Below are positions 1 to 11,473 of a stretch of 64,000 bases of DNA, piece by piece. Source of the DNA: Takakia lepidozioides (Eukaryota; Streptophyta; Takakiopsida; Takakiales; Takakiaceae); contig CM060733.1 in NCBI GenBank assembly GCA_030704615.1, positions 36,146,001 through 36,210,000 of the forward strand. Direction: 5' to 3'. The notes under the pieces are model-generated. The model was not told the DNA's origin, made no database searches, and saw nothing but the letters and a program-made list of their open reading frames with translations. Every line of letters begins with the position of its first letter. Within the stretch, counting starts at the first letter, position 1. The translations under genes and the position numbers were made by a program.

Positions 1-2430
1 TGTGGGATGCTCAGAACCAACCGCGCCGTTTCCATCTATCACCTGCTTTTCATATGACAGAATCTCGTCAAGGTACAGAGGACAGGGCTTTGTTCTCCCT
101 TTCCAGGCCTCCTCATTTTGAAGAGACGTTTCAATGTTGAGACGAAAAATGCGGTCAAACACTCTTCCTGCAAAAGCCCGACTGCTCTCTCCATCCTTCA
201 CTTCAAAGGCTTGTGCATCATTGTTGGCCTCAGGGGGGACGATTCCACCATCAGCAGTGGAAGTCCGCACATCCAAATCATTGGCCTGGCTTCGGTCTCC
301 AAACAGCTTTGCAAATGCTAGCTCTTTTGCCCAGACTATGCAATGGATTGGCTGCCACACAAAAGCACAATAAACACAAATAGAGAGATTCAGTGACTAT
401 ATGTCAGAATGATAGTACAAGGTGGATTGGTGCAGCACTTGCGAACTTGCTCTAAACATTATCACTAGGAAGGAACTAGTGGGATGCAAGCAGGGGACTC
501 TGCTTGTATTCAATTTCAGCTTCTTCATCAATCTACTCACATACACCTCCATACAAACAGATGCACTACTCCGGCATATCTCTCCTCAGAGCCTTTTGTC
601 CAGAAAGATTCTTTTGAGCATATGAATATGTACAGGAATGATAGAGAGTACCTTAGAAGGGGTGCTAGTGATGGTACAGACAGGATACGTTTTAGGTGCA
701 GGCTTAGGTTGACATTCATAGCACTCCGTGTGCCCCTTGACATGCACTGTCACCTGCAAGGTAAGAAAAATATGAATTGAGTGCACTTGCACTGAAGCTC
801 CTTGAATTAAGATGCTGGAGCGAGGGCCAATCTAGCGACACTGGCATAAAGTTTATACCTGACCAAGGTAGCCAGTTGTGCCACTTTCCACCAACGGCTT
901 TCCAGCAGCCAAGCACATGCGGTTGACATGTCGGCGTGCATCCAGGTTGTCAAGGCCATTAAGTATCACACTGAACTGTTTGAAAAAGTCGATGTCGAAC
1001 TCAGGGCTCTTCACATTGCCATGGTGTGCCACTATGTCCACTCCCGGCCTAATCTTGAGAACTGCCTCACGAGCCACCTGGTGCCACAAACCTGAATAAG
1101 GGACCCTGCATAAGGACACCTGCCTAGACACCTCCCAAACATGGGTGAATCTCAAACAATCAAAGAACACTTCTAATATCCGAAATGAAACTGAAGAAAA
1201 AAGCTCGCTCTTTTCCACCATAATATGCACCATCCAGATGTTTGAGTATCTCATACCTTGGCTTTGGACTGCCCCACATGACGCTTGCGGAACAGGAACT
1301 GTCTGTTAAGGTTGCTTACTTCTATGGTGTCCATGTCAATCTGCAAACACATCACCAAGGCAGAACCCACTTAGAGAGATATAGACAGAAAGATGGGGAG
1401 GGGGCATGAGCCTCAACGCAATATTCTCAAGTCATATATCACAACAGGAGAAAACGCACAAAGCATTTGATTTTGGTGGAATGCTTTGAAATACCCGACA
1501 AGGTAGTAAACCGACTCTTTGACACGGCGGTACCACAACCATCCAACATTTACAAGGTCACAAAAACTTTGGAGGCTCCATCGACCCACATTAAAACCTG
1601 CAAAGTTTGCTATTATTTGGCAATATCACATAAAGGACATAAAAAGGGAGGCAATATAAGCAAAACAATCCCCCACCCTTCCATTTGGAAAGAAGAAACA
1701 AGTGAAACAAAGCCACTGGCTTCCTCCTCAGGTTACTGGTTTGGAGAACTCCCCCAACTAGTGGTGGTATACAATGGTTTGGTGCACACCGACTTGTTAG
1801 AATCGACAAATATTCAGTCTGCCCTTTAGCAGTAGGGCTGGAAGCGACATCTGCTTGTGCCTCTGCATTTAGCTTGTCAAAGATCTCCGGAAGTCCCACA
1901 AAGTAAACCCTTACAGCTAAACTGTGTCCAGTCTCATCCAAGCGCACCTTCTGTTTTTTTGAGGAGCACGCATTCCCCCATCTAATGCTATTCACAATTC
2001 TTATATGCCTCACCAACCAGGTGCAGGGTTTATGACAGAGGGTACAACAACAAAACCAAAGCAGGAAAGGGCCTGGCAGAAGGCCCTTAATATTAAGCTG
2101 ACACACTGACCAGATGAATGTGCTTGAACCCAGTCAAGACGAGTGTCTTCAGCAGCTCACATCCAATGCCACCCGCCCCCACCATAAGTACCTTCGCTCT
2201 CTGCTCTCATCCCAGACACATATTAGCAACCGAGCATTGCATCATGGGTAACATCATAATCTGGAAAAATTGAACGAAAAGACGCATGATACCAACTGCT
2301 CCCCAGCTGGGAAGGTCCGTCAAGCTCCAATTCAAAGGGACGGAGCCCAGAAAATGAAAACACCGGAAGTGAAGAGAGGTAGCAGGACCCGCACCTCAAT
2401 TCCCACGCGTTCATCCTCGGAGGCCATCAT
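1..2430 (-). CDS. SAE2: SUMO-activating enzyme subunit 2 (E1 catalytic subunit), 3' part outside window
   Basis: This is the catalytic half of the heterodimeric SUMO E1, which adenylates SUMO and takes it on a cysteine thioester before passing it to the E2 SCE1/UBC9, mainly in the nucleus. The exons I read are 2395-2430, 2111-2200, 1257-1340, 859-1077, 652-753 and 1-351 (open at the window edge); all junctions are in phase, giving 294 residues. Visible features are the nucleotide-binding loop [12 protein letters not shown], the aspartate strand [17 protein letters not shown], the segment [14 protein letters not shown], the zinc-site start [14 protein letters not shown], and the catalytic cysteine in [10 protein letters not shown] followed by HCIVWAK. 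The order and wording match plant SAE2/UBA2 closely. The start is the [12 protein letters not shown] exon, chosen because it splices in phase onto RAKVLMVG; the second ATG is equally possible. The C-terminal ubiquitin-fold domain is missing because the window ends. It is divergent from ALG7, about 630 bases away. Confidence 0.93.
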
Positions 2431-2739
2431 ACCGACAAACCCCAAAAACCTGTCTGTCTGTGTGAAGCGCAAGCCCAATTCTTTCTTTCCGGTTCCAGAA
2501 ACAGGCCGGAACCCAAGTCTCCAAACCTTCCCTCTCCTCAACTTGCCCCTCTTCTCGGGTAGTCTTAGACAGGGCACGCACCGATGGCTCTCAACAAGAA
2601 TCTGTGTGTGAACGTCGCCCTCCCTCTCACACTGCCTGCCCACGTTTTTACTATTTACTGCTCATATTCACGAGTGCGGTAATTGGATGAAACAAGTTAT
2701 CATCCATCAGGAGTTGTCCATTTACATTCTGTTCATCTT

Positions 2740-2995
2740 TCTTTTTTTCCTTTTTTGTTTTGTTTTTTTGTTTTTTTTTAACAGGGGGACACTGGAGAAA
2801 GAGAAGTAGGGATATCTGGGCTAACTGGCCCCGGCTTAACTTAATTACCATGAGCAGTGAGAGGAGAAAATAACCAAGTAAGCCGAGCACAAGGAGCCCA
2901 AGAGAACATACACCCACAAGGTAGCAGGATTTGAACCCAAAGTCATCTGTGTAGCACTCAGTGCACTATCCAATGGAGCTACCTGCTGGTGCACT
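2740..2995 (-). repeat. Candidate tRNA-derived SINE
   Basis: Read on the minus strand, 2993 to about 2921 carries a tRNA-like head: a box-A-like TAGCTCCATTGG and a canonical box-B GGTTCAAATCC at normal internal-promoter spacing. The arms do not fold into a clean cloverleaf, since the T-stem does not pair. The body then runs to an A-rich tail at about 2745-2780, seen as a T-rich tract on the plus strand. Head, short body and A tail are the layout of a tRNA-derived SINE. I saw no clear target-site duplication and no second copy in the window. It lies in the divergent SAE2/ALG7 intergenic space. Confidence 0.5.
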
Positions 2996-3057
2996 AGTAA
3001 GTTAAACTATGAATTCTATTAACAAAGACAAAAACAAAAAAAAGTAGGAAGAAGAAG

Positions 3058-6000
3058 ATGTGGAAGAAGAGCTGCAGCACCATAGCTGCACAAGGCAAGG
3101 AAGTGACAGTGAGTAGTGTGGTCACCATGGATGGCGTTGCTCGAAGGAGGCGGAGCGAGGAGACAACTAAATCTGATGCTCCGAAAGAAACCCATATGCC
3201 TGTTTCTGATTCTCCGACTCTGAGCATCAAGTGGAAGAAGATATGCATATTTGCGGTGCTGTGTCTGTCGCCCTACTCTCTTCTGCTCTACTTGTTGGAT
3301 CTGGAGAAGGCGGTGATGAAATCCATCCTCATAAACCTGGCAATGAGTGTGGTGGCGTTTTCCATGACGATGTTTCTTATCCCAGCTGCGTCCACTTACG
3401 TGTTGAGGAGGAACATGTTCGGTTATGACATCAACAAGAAGGGATCTCCCGGTGGCGCTGTCAAAGTGTAATCTCCTAATCTGTTTTGAGCCTGTCTCCT
3501 CTCTCCTGCTATCTTGGACGAACTTTTTTGGGGAATCACTAAAGCAGTGAAATACATCTTCCTGATTCAGCTTGGTCTAGTCTCAATTGTTCCTTCCCCT
3601 CTGCCATCCTATAAAAACTCTTCGTAATATGACGTTTGTTGCCGTCTCATGTTTGCGATCTGCCTTCTTCCTCTAGGTTGCACTTTGTTTATTCGTTTGC
3701 ATTTTGTTTATTCTTAATGGTTGTTCTTTATCATCCAGGGATATGTCTCTTTGTCTTGAAATGTTTCAGTGTACTTGCAGGTTTAGATTATAATTTCTGA
3801 GTACGCCGTATATTCTGCAAATAGTGAAACGGGTCTAGACTATATCTGAAGGGTGTTGTGCGATGGCAGGCCGGAGTCGCTGGGGTTGGTGACAGGAATT
3901 GTGTACTTGGTCGTGACCATCCTGTTCCAGCATTTCTACTTCACGCCTGATAACGCTGTATGCGATAATTTCCAGCCTTTCCTGCGGTAATTATCCCTCT
4001 AGGTTTTCTATGCAGCGTCACATATCCGCCTGCCTCTGTTGGATTGGCTCTTCAAAGAGGCAGACATTGACTGTTCCGCACGAGAGTGGAAGACGGATAT
4101 GTGACTGGTCCAGCAGAATCTGTCTTCTCTGTTTTGCAATCCCTTACGAAGTGATCCTGTGATGCCCTTGTAGTTCCTGAGTTGTAGCTGAGATTTAGAG
4201 CCACTTTGGGCTGGTTGAGTTCCTGATAGACGTTCCAATACTGCATCTGAGAAGGAGAGGTCCACAGAGGTCTTTTGATGGACTAGTTTATGGCTTCTGA
4301 GAGGCTTGGGTTATTACTGGCAGACTGCAGCCTGTGAGCTGCTGCTTCTCAAAGTGCGTGCTTCAGATTTGTTATTTCCTGTCTGCAATTGGATCTTAGC
4401 ACCCCTTGTGCTTAAACTTTGCTCATTTGGGCAAGGGTTGTGTCCGTCTAGAATTAATATAGTATGCGTGTAGAAGGTCAGCATGAAGTATAAGTAACTA
4501 TATTGAGCAAAGGATGGCAGATAGTCATGGAAACTCTGGACTCACTAATGTGTCAGGCAGTTATACTTGTAGTCACTTGAACAAAGGTTTAGATGTACTG
4601 AATTATCTAGTGATTTAGTTTGTGGGTGTAGTTTGTCTGTACTGTAGTTAGAGTGGTTGATATAGAGTATGCTTGAGGAGGTGAGGTGGCGTGTGTCTTT
4701 GTGCAGTGGCTGACCGAGTACAATGCAGCACTAGCATGTATCTGCTTCATGCTCTTCTTAGGCTTTGTCGATGACGTCCTGGACATCCCATGGCGTGTGT
4801 ATGTTCTACCTTTCTTCTGCTTTTGGTTTAATTAAGAGCATGTACTGCCACCACTTTGCAGTTGTCTCATCTGATTGACAAGCCTGTCGATGGGCCTTGC
4901 ATCAAACCAAATCTGTGAGGCTATTGTAACCAGTTCCTTCTTGTGATGAATCCTCAATATGCATGAGAATATGCAGAAAGGAGTTATTTTGGTCCTTTAC
5001 ACTGGTGATTTGGTCTTCTTCTCCAGGCAACAGGAGCTTAATGTGGTGCATTGTGTGCAGAACAAGTGATTATTCCCTGTGCCTGTATATGTGGATGTGG
5101 TCTCTGGATTCAGTATAAACTCCTGTTTGGAACGGGGTTGTATTTTGCAGAAAGTTGATCCTGCCATCATTTGCAGCACTCCCCCTGTTGATGGCCTATG
5201 CGGGCAGGACCAGTATCATCATTCCAAAACCCCTGCGGGCCTCTCTTGGTTTTGAAAAACTGGATCTGGGTAAGCCCTGTTCCCCCTATGAAGTAGGGAT
5301 AGTTAATAGGCCACCATGATGGTTGTAACTGTGGAAGAGTGCCTTTTTCTCAAAACTATGTTGGTTTATAAGCATATTCACTTAGTAGTGGTTGACATGT
5401 GCACTCTTGGCAGGCTGGGTGTACAAGCTGTACATGGGCTTATTAGCTGTGTTCTGCACCAACTCTGTTAATATCTTGGCTGGCGTAAATGGATTGGAAG
5501 TTGGCCAGACTGTCATCATTTCATCTGCGGTAGGCGCTCTGGTATTGGTGTTTTCTTGTGTCTGGTATGTTTTAAGGGTTAGAAAGAAAGTTGCTGAAAC
5601 CTGTAAAAAGAGAACCTATCTTGGCGTTTCTCTGAGTAAGTGCAGCTTGGTGTTGACTATGCAGGTATTGATTCACAATGTGATGCAAATTGCATACACT
5701 AGTGGAGAGACACGTCAAGCCCATGCCTTCTCTGTCTATCTCATGCAGCCCCTTGTGGCAACCTCTCTTGGGTTGCTGGCTTTCAATTGGTAAGTGGAAA
5801 CTCACTGTTTGGTCTCTTCAAAGGGCCAATTGTTCACCTTGACTTCATAAATACAAGACACTGCCTACTCTGACATGAGAATTTGAAATGTGGCTTGCTT
5901 TACATTTGAGGACTAGTGGGACTCTTTCCTTGGCTCTGCAGCCAAGCTGTTATATAGTTTATGACCATTCCGGGTGATCCTTGCACCCTGGGCTAATGGG

Positions 6001-7391
6001 TTGGGGCTCTAAGCAGCAGGAACGGTGTCTGATATCACCACCTGTGGTGGGTTGGTGCAGGTATCCGTCATCGGTATTTGTAGGTGATACATTCACTTAT
6101 TTTGCAGGGATGACCATGGCAGTGGTTGGCATTCTTGGTCATTTCAGGTAAGGATTAAGATTTTTTCTAGTGTTGTGCGAGTGAAAGATTATTATGTATC
6201 ATGAGATGCCTTTCCGCAACTTGCAAATTATGGATGATCAGAAATAGGTATGGCATGATGACTACGCACACACGGGGTATTTTTGTACCCTGAAAATCAG
6301 TTGTTCATATGTTGTGTGCAGTGAGACATTGCTACTGTTTTTCTTGCCTCAGATTCTCAACTTTCTTTACTCCATCCCCCAGGTATCTATATCCTCTACC
6401 TCTTAAGCACATATGCTGGAAGACTTCCAGGTTTATTATGTATGCTTTCCAGGATTATGAATTGGTGGAAAACTCTCACCAGTGCAAATGAACACATCAA
6501 AGTTTGGTGCCACAATTGATTAGGTGCATGTGGTGGATCCAGCTAATGTACCAAGGTGTCCTTGGTGTGGAATGTCTGGACAGCTCTTCAAGATTGTACC
6601 ATGTCCACGGCATCGTTTGCCAAGGTAATGAACAAGTGCCACACCATTTCCCCTGTGCTGCCTCAGAACTATGCCAGGTTTCTGTTTCTCTTTTTCTCAT
6701 GATGTGGTGCAACTGAGCAATCTTGTAACTAGGTTGATGCCATGCGCTGGTGCTGGTAGCTCAAAGTAACAGTGATATTGTTGGGGTTGGTATGACTTAT
6801 CAGTTTTGATCCAAAGACGGGTCTTTTGACTGGAAGCAATGATATGAATCTGGTGAATCTCTTCCTGCGCTGGTTTGGGCGCTGTTCTGAGCAACAGCTC
6901 TGCATACGCCTTTTGTCGTTCCAGGTATGATGTATTCTGTTTGTGCAGATCATGATGGCAATGAATTTTTATGTCGACTGCCAAGCTCTCTTTTTTATGC
7001 GTTGCTTTTGTGTTGGGTCTTTCTGGAGATACATGGATCGTTTCCTAAAAGACCTGCGGGGGGAAGCTAGTCGGCCTAAATATGATGATGTCAATGGTCC
7101 CCTACATAGTCAGTGTCCCTCATGAGGTTAAGACTGTATTTCTGTCGTTCAAATGTTACTGACACTGACATGGATATTTGCATTTATCTTGTAAGCAATC
7201 ATTCGCAGTTATTTCCTGGTGCACATGTACAGTTCCATGGCACTGTTTTGACCACTTCGTGCAAGAGCTTTTGCTGTTGTATTTGCCACCACTGTATGAC
7301 TGATGTGGAAATGAAAGTATTTCTGCTGCAGGCACTGTCGTGTTTGCTCTGCTTCGGTCTTCGATATCTAATGGCGGGTTGGTATAAGTGA
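3058..7391 (+). CDS. ALG7: UDP-GlcNAc:dolichyl-phosphate GlcNAc-1-phosphate transferase
   Basis: This ER membrane enzyme transfers GlcNAc-1-phosphate from UDP-GlcNAc to dolichyl phosphate, the first step of N-glycan precursor assembly and the target of tunicamycin. Eleven exons are: 3058-3467, 3870-3957, 4707-4798, 5151-5269, 5414-5529, 5665-5789, 6061-6147, 6322-6382, 6584-6624, 6804-6924 and 7332-7391. They sum to 439 residues in a continuous frame, the expected family length. Family landmarks are [14 protein letters not shown] at the first cytoplasmic loop, the metal-binding [55 protein letters not shown] and the terminal LMAGWYK. Many hydrophobic segments fit a roughly ten-pass membrane protein. 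A second ATG at 3127 could be the true start, since residues before MDGVARRRR are not family-conserved. Intron 5 is in-frame and stop-free (see findings). Confidence 0.95.
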
Positions 7392-8774
7392 TTTACTGGC
7401 TACATCTCTTTTACACGTTGGTTGTCAAACCTTCATTACCTTATCCAGAGGCAACTTTTTAGTGTAATTCCTCTGGCAGATGTGCTTTTATTGCACACAA
7501 AATACTCTGAAAGGGATTGTAGGCCTGGGCCTCCTAGATGCATTTGAACTGAAATTTGATGGGGCTACCCATAGTTGGTTTTAAATTTTTTTGCCTTCAG
7601 TGAAAAGTGAGGCCTCATTTTATTTAGGGCTGCGGGGTTCACATGAGGACACCACTTATTGGGTTGCATAACCCTAAGTAGGCCCCCCCCCCTTAGCACG
7701 GTAGGGGGAAGATCTTTCATCTCTGCGGAGGGAGGGAGGGGAGGGCAGAGATGACCTAGATAGTGCTGGATAAATGGGATTAAGGGTAGGGACCGCACTT
7801 GCACTAACTGGGTCATCTCTTCCACACCTATTTGTTGGATACTCACATTTTAAGACTTCTTCAAGCTATACCTGATGCCAGGCGAAGACCCTTAAGGCCT
7901 TACGAAATTTGTAAGGTGACGATTTTGGGGGACCATGAAGGGACAAGTTGTTTTTTTCCGCTGGTGAAGGGCAGCTGATGAGGCCCTTCCACCGTTTTTG
8001 AACGAAGTGAACTCAGGCTAGTAACACATATGATCCCCACATATGATCGTGGGCTCTACTCAATGTGGGGCACCTTTGGGATATGGGTGGGCCCTGGTAG
8101 TCTGACTGGTATGTTGTAGGACCTTGGAAAGGCCCACTTGTACCCGGTCCATCCAGCTTGTACCGAGGGTGACCATATATTTAACCAATTGATGGCCATT
8201 AGTTGGTTTTATTCATGACCAATGCTAGTGTTGTAACCAGGGTAACCAGATCTTAACCATGCTTTCCCAATGGAGACCTTGGTCAACATGGGTACTTGGA
8301 CTGCAAGTGCCTAGGTGATGTTTCCTGAAAAATCTACACTGCAGTTTGGTTAAGCTAACCCTAGTTCAGCACGCCATGAGTTGTGTGCACTTTGCATATA
8401 CTTTATTGGTTTCATGGTCTTAGTCACTGGTGCTGTGCCTTCTTCACTTTATCCTCTTCAGCCCAGCAAGGACTTTCTCAGTTTGTGGATGCAATTTTGT
8501 CATGTGCATCCAGTATGTTTAGTATGCCATCTGACAGGTCCCAGACAAATATGATATCAAACGAAATTAATTCAAAGGGTTATTAACCTCAATGCAGCTG
8601 TACCTGGCTCATCTCTCACTTGCATCATTTTTCTCATCCTTGTTGTATCCCCTTATCTGCAGGCAGCAGCATAGATGCATAAGTAGTAGTGTCTTGTGGA
8701 TCTCACTTGAGAAGGTTACATCTCTGTTACCATGAATTCTGCAGGCACTAAGTCAAGCCCCCCACACCGCTGAA
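7392..8774. other. Intergenic, no gene seen
   Basis: Downstream of ALG7. Only short open frames without recognisable motifs are present. A nine-base C run and a G-rich stretch sit near 7681-7745. No repeat family shared with the rest of the window was noticed. Confidence 0.5.
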
Positions 8775-9142
8775 TCGGGTTGGAGTGGCATACACGTCAA
8801 ACAAGAGCAGTCTCCAGCATGATGTCTGTTGCAATCCCAATTTTGATGATGTCACTGTGGACCTCTTGGCCATTTACCAGGGCTTCTGGGTTTGGCACAG
8901 GCCTTGAGAATGTAGATGAAGGTGACTTTGTTTGGTAGCACCGCATCCCTTATCATCTGCTCATATATCCCAAAAGCCTCCCTACCATACCCCTGCAGAG
9001 GGTATCCTGTGATCATCGCACTCCACGAAACCACATTGGTGTGGGCCATATTGTGAAACACTTCCTTGTCAGCATGTATGCTGACAAGGACAGTCTCCAG
9101 AATGACATCTGGCACAACTCCAGCTTTGATGACTGCAAACCA
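8775..9142 (-). pseudogene. PPR gene fragment (P-L-S motifs), decayed
   Basis: On the minus strand this reads as a broken piece of a PLS-class PPR protein. From the 9142 end it gives VIKAGVVPDVILET, then NVVSWSAMITGY, REAFGIYEQM, PNKVTFIYILKACA, and, after a frame change, GQEVHSDIIKIGIATDIMLE. These are the P, L and S motif wordings of the intact PPR gene at 27-31 kb. The L motif has lost its MYAKCGSM...ARQ part, where a 26-base perfect hairpin now lies (9064-9089). Frames are broken near 8880 and no flanking start, DYW domain or organelle leader is visible. It is either a dispersed partial copy or a gene remnant. Confidence 0.8.
9064..9089. repeat. Perfect 12-bp inverted repeat with 2-base loop
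   Basis: The arm CCTTGTCAGCAT is followed by two bases and then its exact reverse complement. It sits within the PPR fragment at the point where about a dozen codons of the L motif are missing. Confidence 0.85.
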
Positions 9143-9449
9143 ATGTATTTCTTTCTGGCAAAAAATCCCCAGATTTCGACCTGGAAACTCGGTCAGCTAC
9201 TTGTACAAAGGAATTATGGGGGGTAAAATCTGAGATTTTCGCCAAAAAGCACCAGGAGATAAATTTCAGGAGCCTAATTTTTTATACGTGGACCAATGAT
9301 AACGTGACACCTGGAATAGAGCCACTTTTCTAACTTTATCACCTCGATATGCTCGCCACGTGGGCACTGGGTGGAAATCACAGGCCCCGCCAACGATTTT
9401 GGAAATATGGAAAAAAAAACACTGACTGCCATGGCGCCTAGGTTAAATC
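9143..9449. other. Intergenic, no gene seen
   Basis: Between the PPR fragment and the hAT-like element. No supported feature. Confidence 0.4.
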
Positions 9450-10425
9450 CAGTGTTGGGCTGTTCTTAAATTTTTTTAATATCCGCAGGGTCCGGATACT
9501 TGACAAATTAGTGAATGATATATCCTGTGGATCCGAATATTAGAATAAATTGCATTTTTTATTTTATTTTTCTTCCAGAACATGGACGGTGCCATGAGAA
9601 CTTTATTAATTGATTATTGAAAGGAAAAACATTAAAACCCTTTAAATGCCCGCAGGCTGCCATAAGGCATAACACACGGAGGACGTTGCTGGATAGATCT
9701 AGGACCATAACCGAGAGTGGACTCATTATGAACCTATAGGGCTCGATGCCTTTTCTAAAACCTTGAAGACTTTGGTAAAATCCTCAAGAATCCATTAACC
9801 GTAACGGAAGTAGGTCTGGATCTACGACAGTGGACAGAACTGAGAACAGTGAAGCCGAAGGTTGGTGAGGGAGAGGGTGCATGGAGGTGGCCGGGAGAGT
9901 AGGAGAAGAGCAGGGCGAATCTGATGAGGCTAGAAGATGGGAAGCACTTGCTAATTGGCTTGCATTTCTAATATCCACCGGTTATGCATAGTGGAAGTTC
10001 TTAAAAATCTGCCGGATATAAATATGTCCGGATATTTAGATTTTAATATCTGGCGGTTATAGAGTAATCCGGATATAAATAATCATGAAATATAATTTTT
10101 TGTTAAACAGGGGGATTGTAGCCCTGATTTAACTTTATTGAGATTTACTCGCAATTGTTTTTTAAATCAATTTAAATTATTAAATTTCTAATAAAATATT
10201 TTTCTTTTCTTTTCTTTTCTTGTATCCGGTTGAGATCCGGTATTTTGGCTACATATCCGGATACAATCCGGTTATTAAACCTTTAGGATCCTATCCGGAT
10301 CCTCTGTTTTACGTATCCGCCAGATATAAATAATAGCCGGATATCAAATTGTTGCCAGATCCGGATCCGGATACATTGATATCCTACTATTGATATCCTG
10401 ATGACTCTATATCCGCCCAACATTG
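9450..10425. mobile_element. hAT-like non-autonomous DNA transposon
   Basis: The left end CAGTGTTGGGC (9450-9460) is matched by the right end, whose reverse complement is CAATGTTGGGC (10415-10425), 10 of 11 identical. Outside these lie GTTAAATC (9442-9449) and GTTAGATC (10426-10433), 7 of 8 identical, which fits the 8-bp target duplication of hAT elements. Both subterminal regions are filled with repeated TCCGGATAT/ATCCGG motifs in both orientations, the style of hAT transposase subterminal sites. It encodes no transposase. A retroposon-like segment (about 9546-9990) lies inside it. The family assignment rests on termini and duplication length only. Confidence 0.65.
9546..9990 (-). repeat. 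Retroposon copy nested in the hAT-like element
   Basis: On the minus strand this ends with AATAAAGTTCTCATGGCACC, a short GC-rich stretch and then an A-rich tail (T-rich at about 9555-9572 on the plus strand). It is similar along most of its length to 11474-11840: both contain ACGGTGCC, the sequence TTAAAACCCTT, GCCATAAGGC and GAGTGGAC/CTC at matching spacing. No coding frame survives. Confidence 0.55.
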
Positions 10426-10426
10426 G

Positions 10427-10690
10427 TTAGATCCCCCTTGGGCCAAATGGCAATGGCCCAGCCCCAGCTCCCACTATGGCGGCTGGGAAGGTCCTATAAA
10501 GCCAAAAAAAAAAAAAAAACACCTCTTCCCAGGCCCTCTTTGGGATTAATGGGGTTAGTATGACCCCTTGGCCCTTTGATCTGCTGAACCTGCTCTATGG
10601 TCAGTCCACTTCCTAACTGGTTTTCAGCTTAGCTTTCATCAAAGAATCTTAAAAAATCAACACTTTCATATTTAAAATCGAAGAGACTAC
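10427..10690. other. Intergenic with an A homopolymer
   Basis: A run of about 16 A residues lies at 10504-10519. No gene was seen. Confidence 0.4.
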
Positions 10691-10699
10691 CGTAGGTTC

Positions 10700-11470
10700 A
10701 TAGCATATTAGGCACCCCAGTGCCTAATAATTATTAAATCTGGAATATTATTAGGCAGATTCGTTTTTATTATTTAAGCACCTCACCTAGGTATTTTCCA
10801 AACATTAGGCATGTATTACAGTCAACCCTGGATAAATGTTACTTGCTTTTTTGTTATGTCACCCTTATTCAGTTTCGGTGTGAGGCTATGAGAGCCATTT
10901 TTATAAAGCCTTTGTTTACAGCCACGACTCCTGAAGTGGAAGTGGAATGTACTCTTAGTTGCTTAGAGGTACCAGATTTCTATCTTGATGTTGAGGTGGT
11001 GGAGAGCATGAGTCGCTGCCTTGGAAATTTGCATATTGAAGACTCAGATGTATCGAGCCATTGTTACAGAGACTTTGTTTACAGCCACAGCTCCTGAAGT
11101 GGAAGTGGAATGTACTCGTAGTTGCTCAGAGGTACCAGATTTCTATCTTGATGTTGAGGTGGTGGAGAGCATGAGTCGCTCCCTTGGAAATTTGCACATT
11201 GAAGACTAAGATGTATCTCACTTGAATGGGGATGAAGACTTCAAGGATGAGCATATGTAGGATGTTGAAGACTCATTGGAAGGTCCTTTGGAGGTTGTAT
11301 GGACCTAGGGAGTTGGCCTATACTTTTTGAACATTTATGGAGGGCATTTGGTTTTTGTTTTCAATAGAAATTATATAGAGTAGGATTTTTTAAGACAATT
11401 TTACCGAATTAGGCACTTTTCATATTATTTTCCAACCTTTTAGGCATAAATCTTGAAAAATCACATATTT
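10700..11470. repeat. TTAGGCA-rich segment of possible transposon origin
   Basis: The segment begins with the perfect hairpin TTAGGCAC-CCCA-GTGCCTAA (10709-10728), followed by GCCTAATAAT and its inverse ATTATTAGGC. The phrase TTTTCCAA...TTAGGCAT appears near 10794-10812 and again near 11433-11452, so the tandem coding-like unit in between is flanked by similar motifs. I cannot assign a superfamily. Confidence 0.35.
10892..11217 (+). repeat. 163-bp tandem duplication of a coding-like unit
   Basis: Units 10892-11054 and 11055-11217 are nearly identical. Both encode PEVEVECT, then EVPDFYLDVEVVESMSR and LGNLHIED. Because 163 is not a multiple of three, the copies fall in different frames and no single protein spans both. 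The reading after the second copy soon meets stops. This is probably a remnant of an older gene or transposase; the protein is not recognised. Confidence 0.7.
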
Positions 11471-11473
11471 GCT

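Noticed and set aside
2921-2993. A functional tRNA gene on the minus strand
   Set aside because: Boxes A and B are present, but the T-stem and acceptor do not pair properly. A tRNA-derived repeat fits better.
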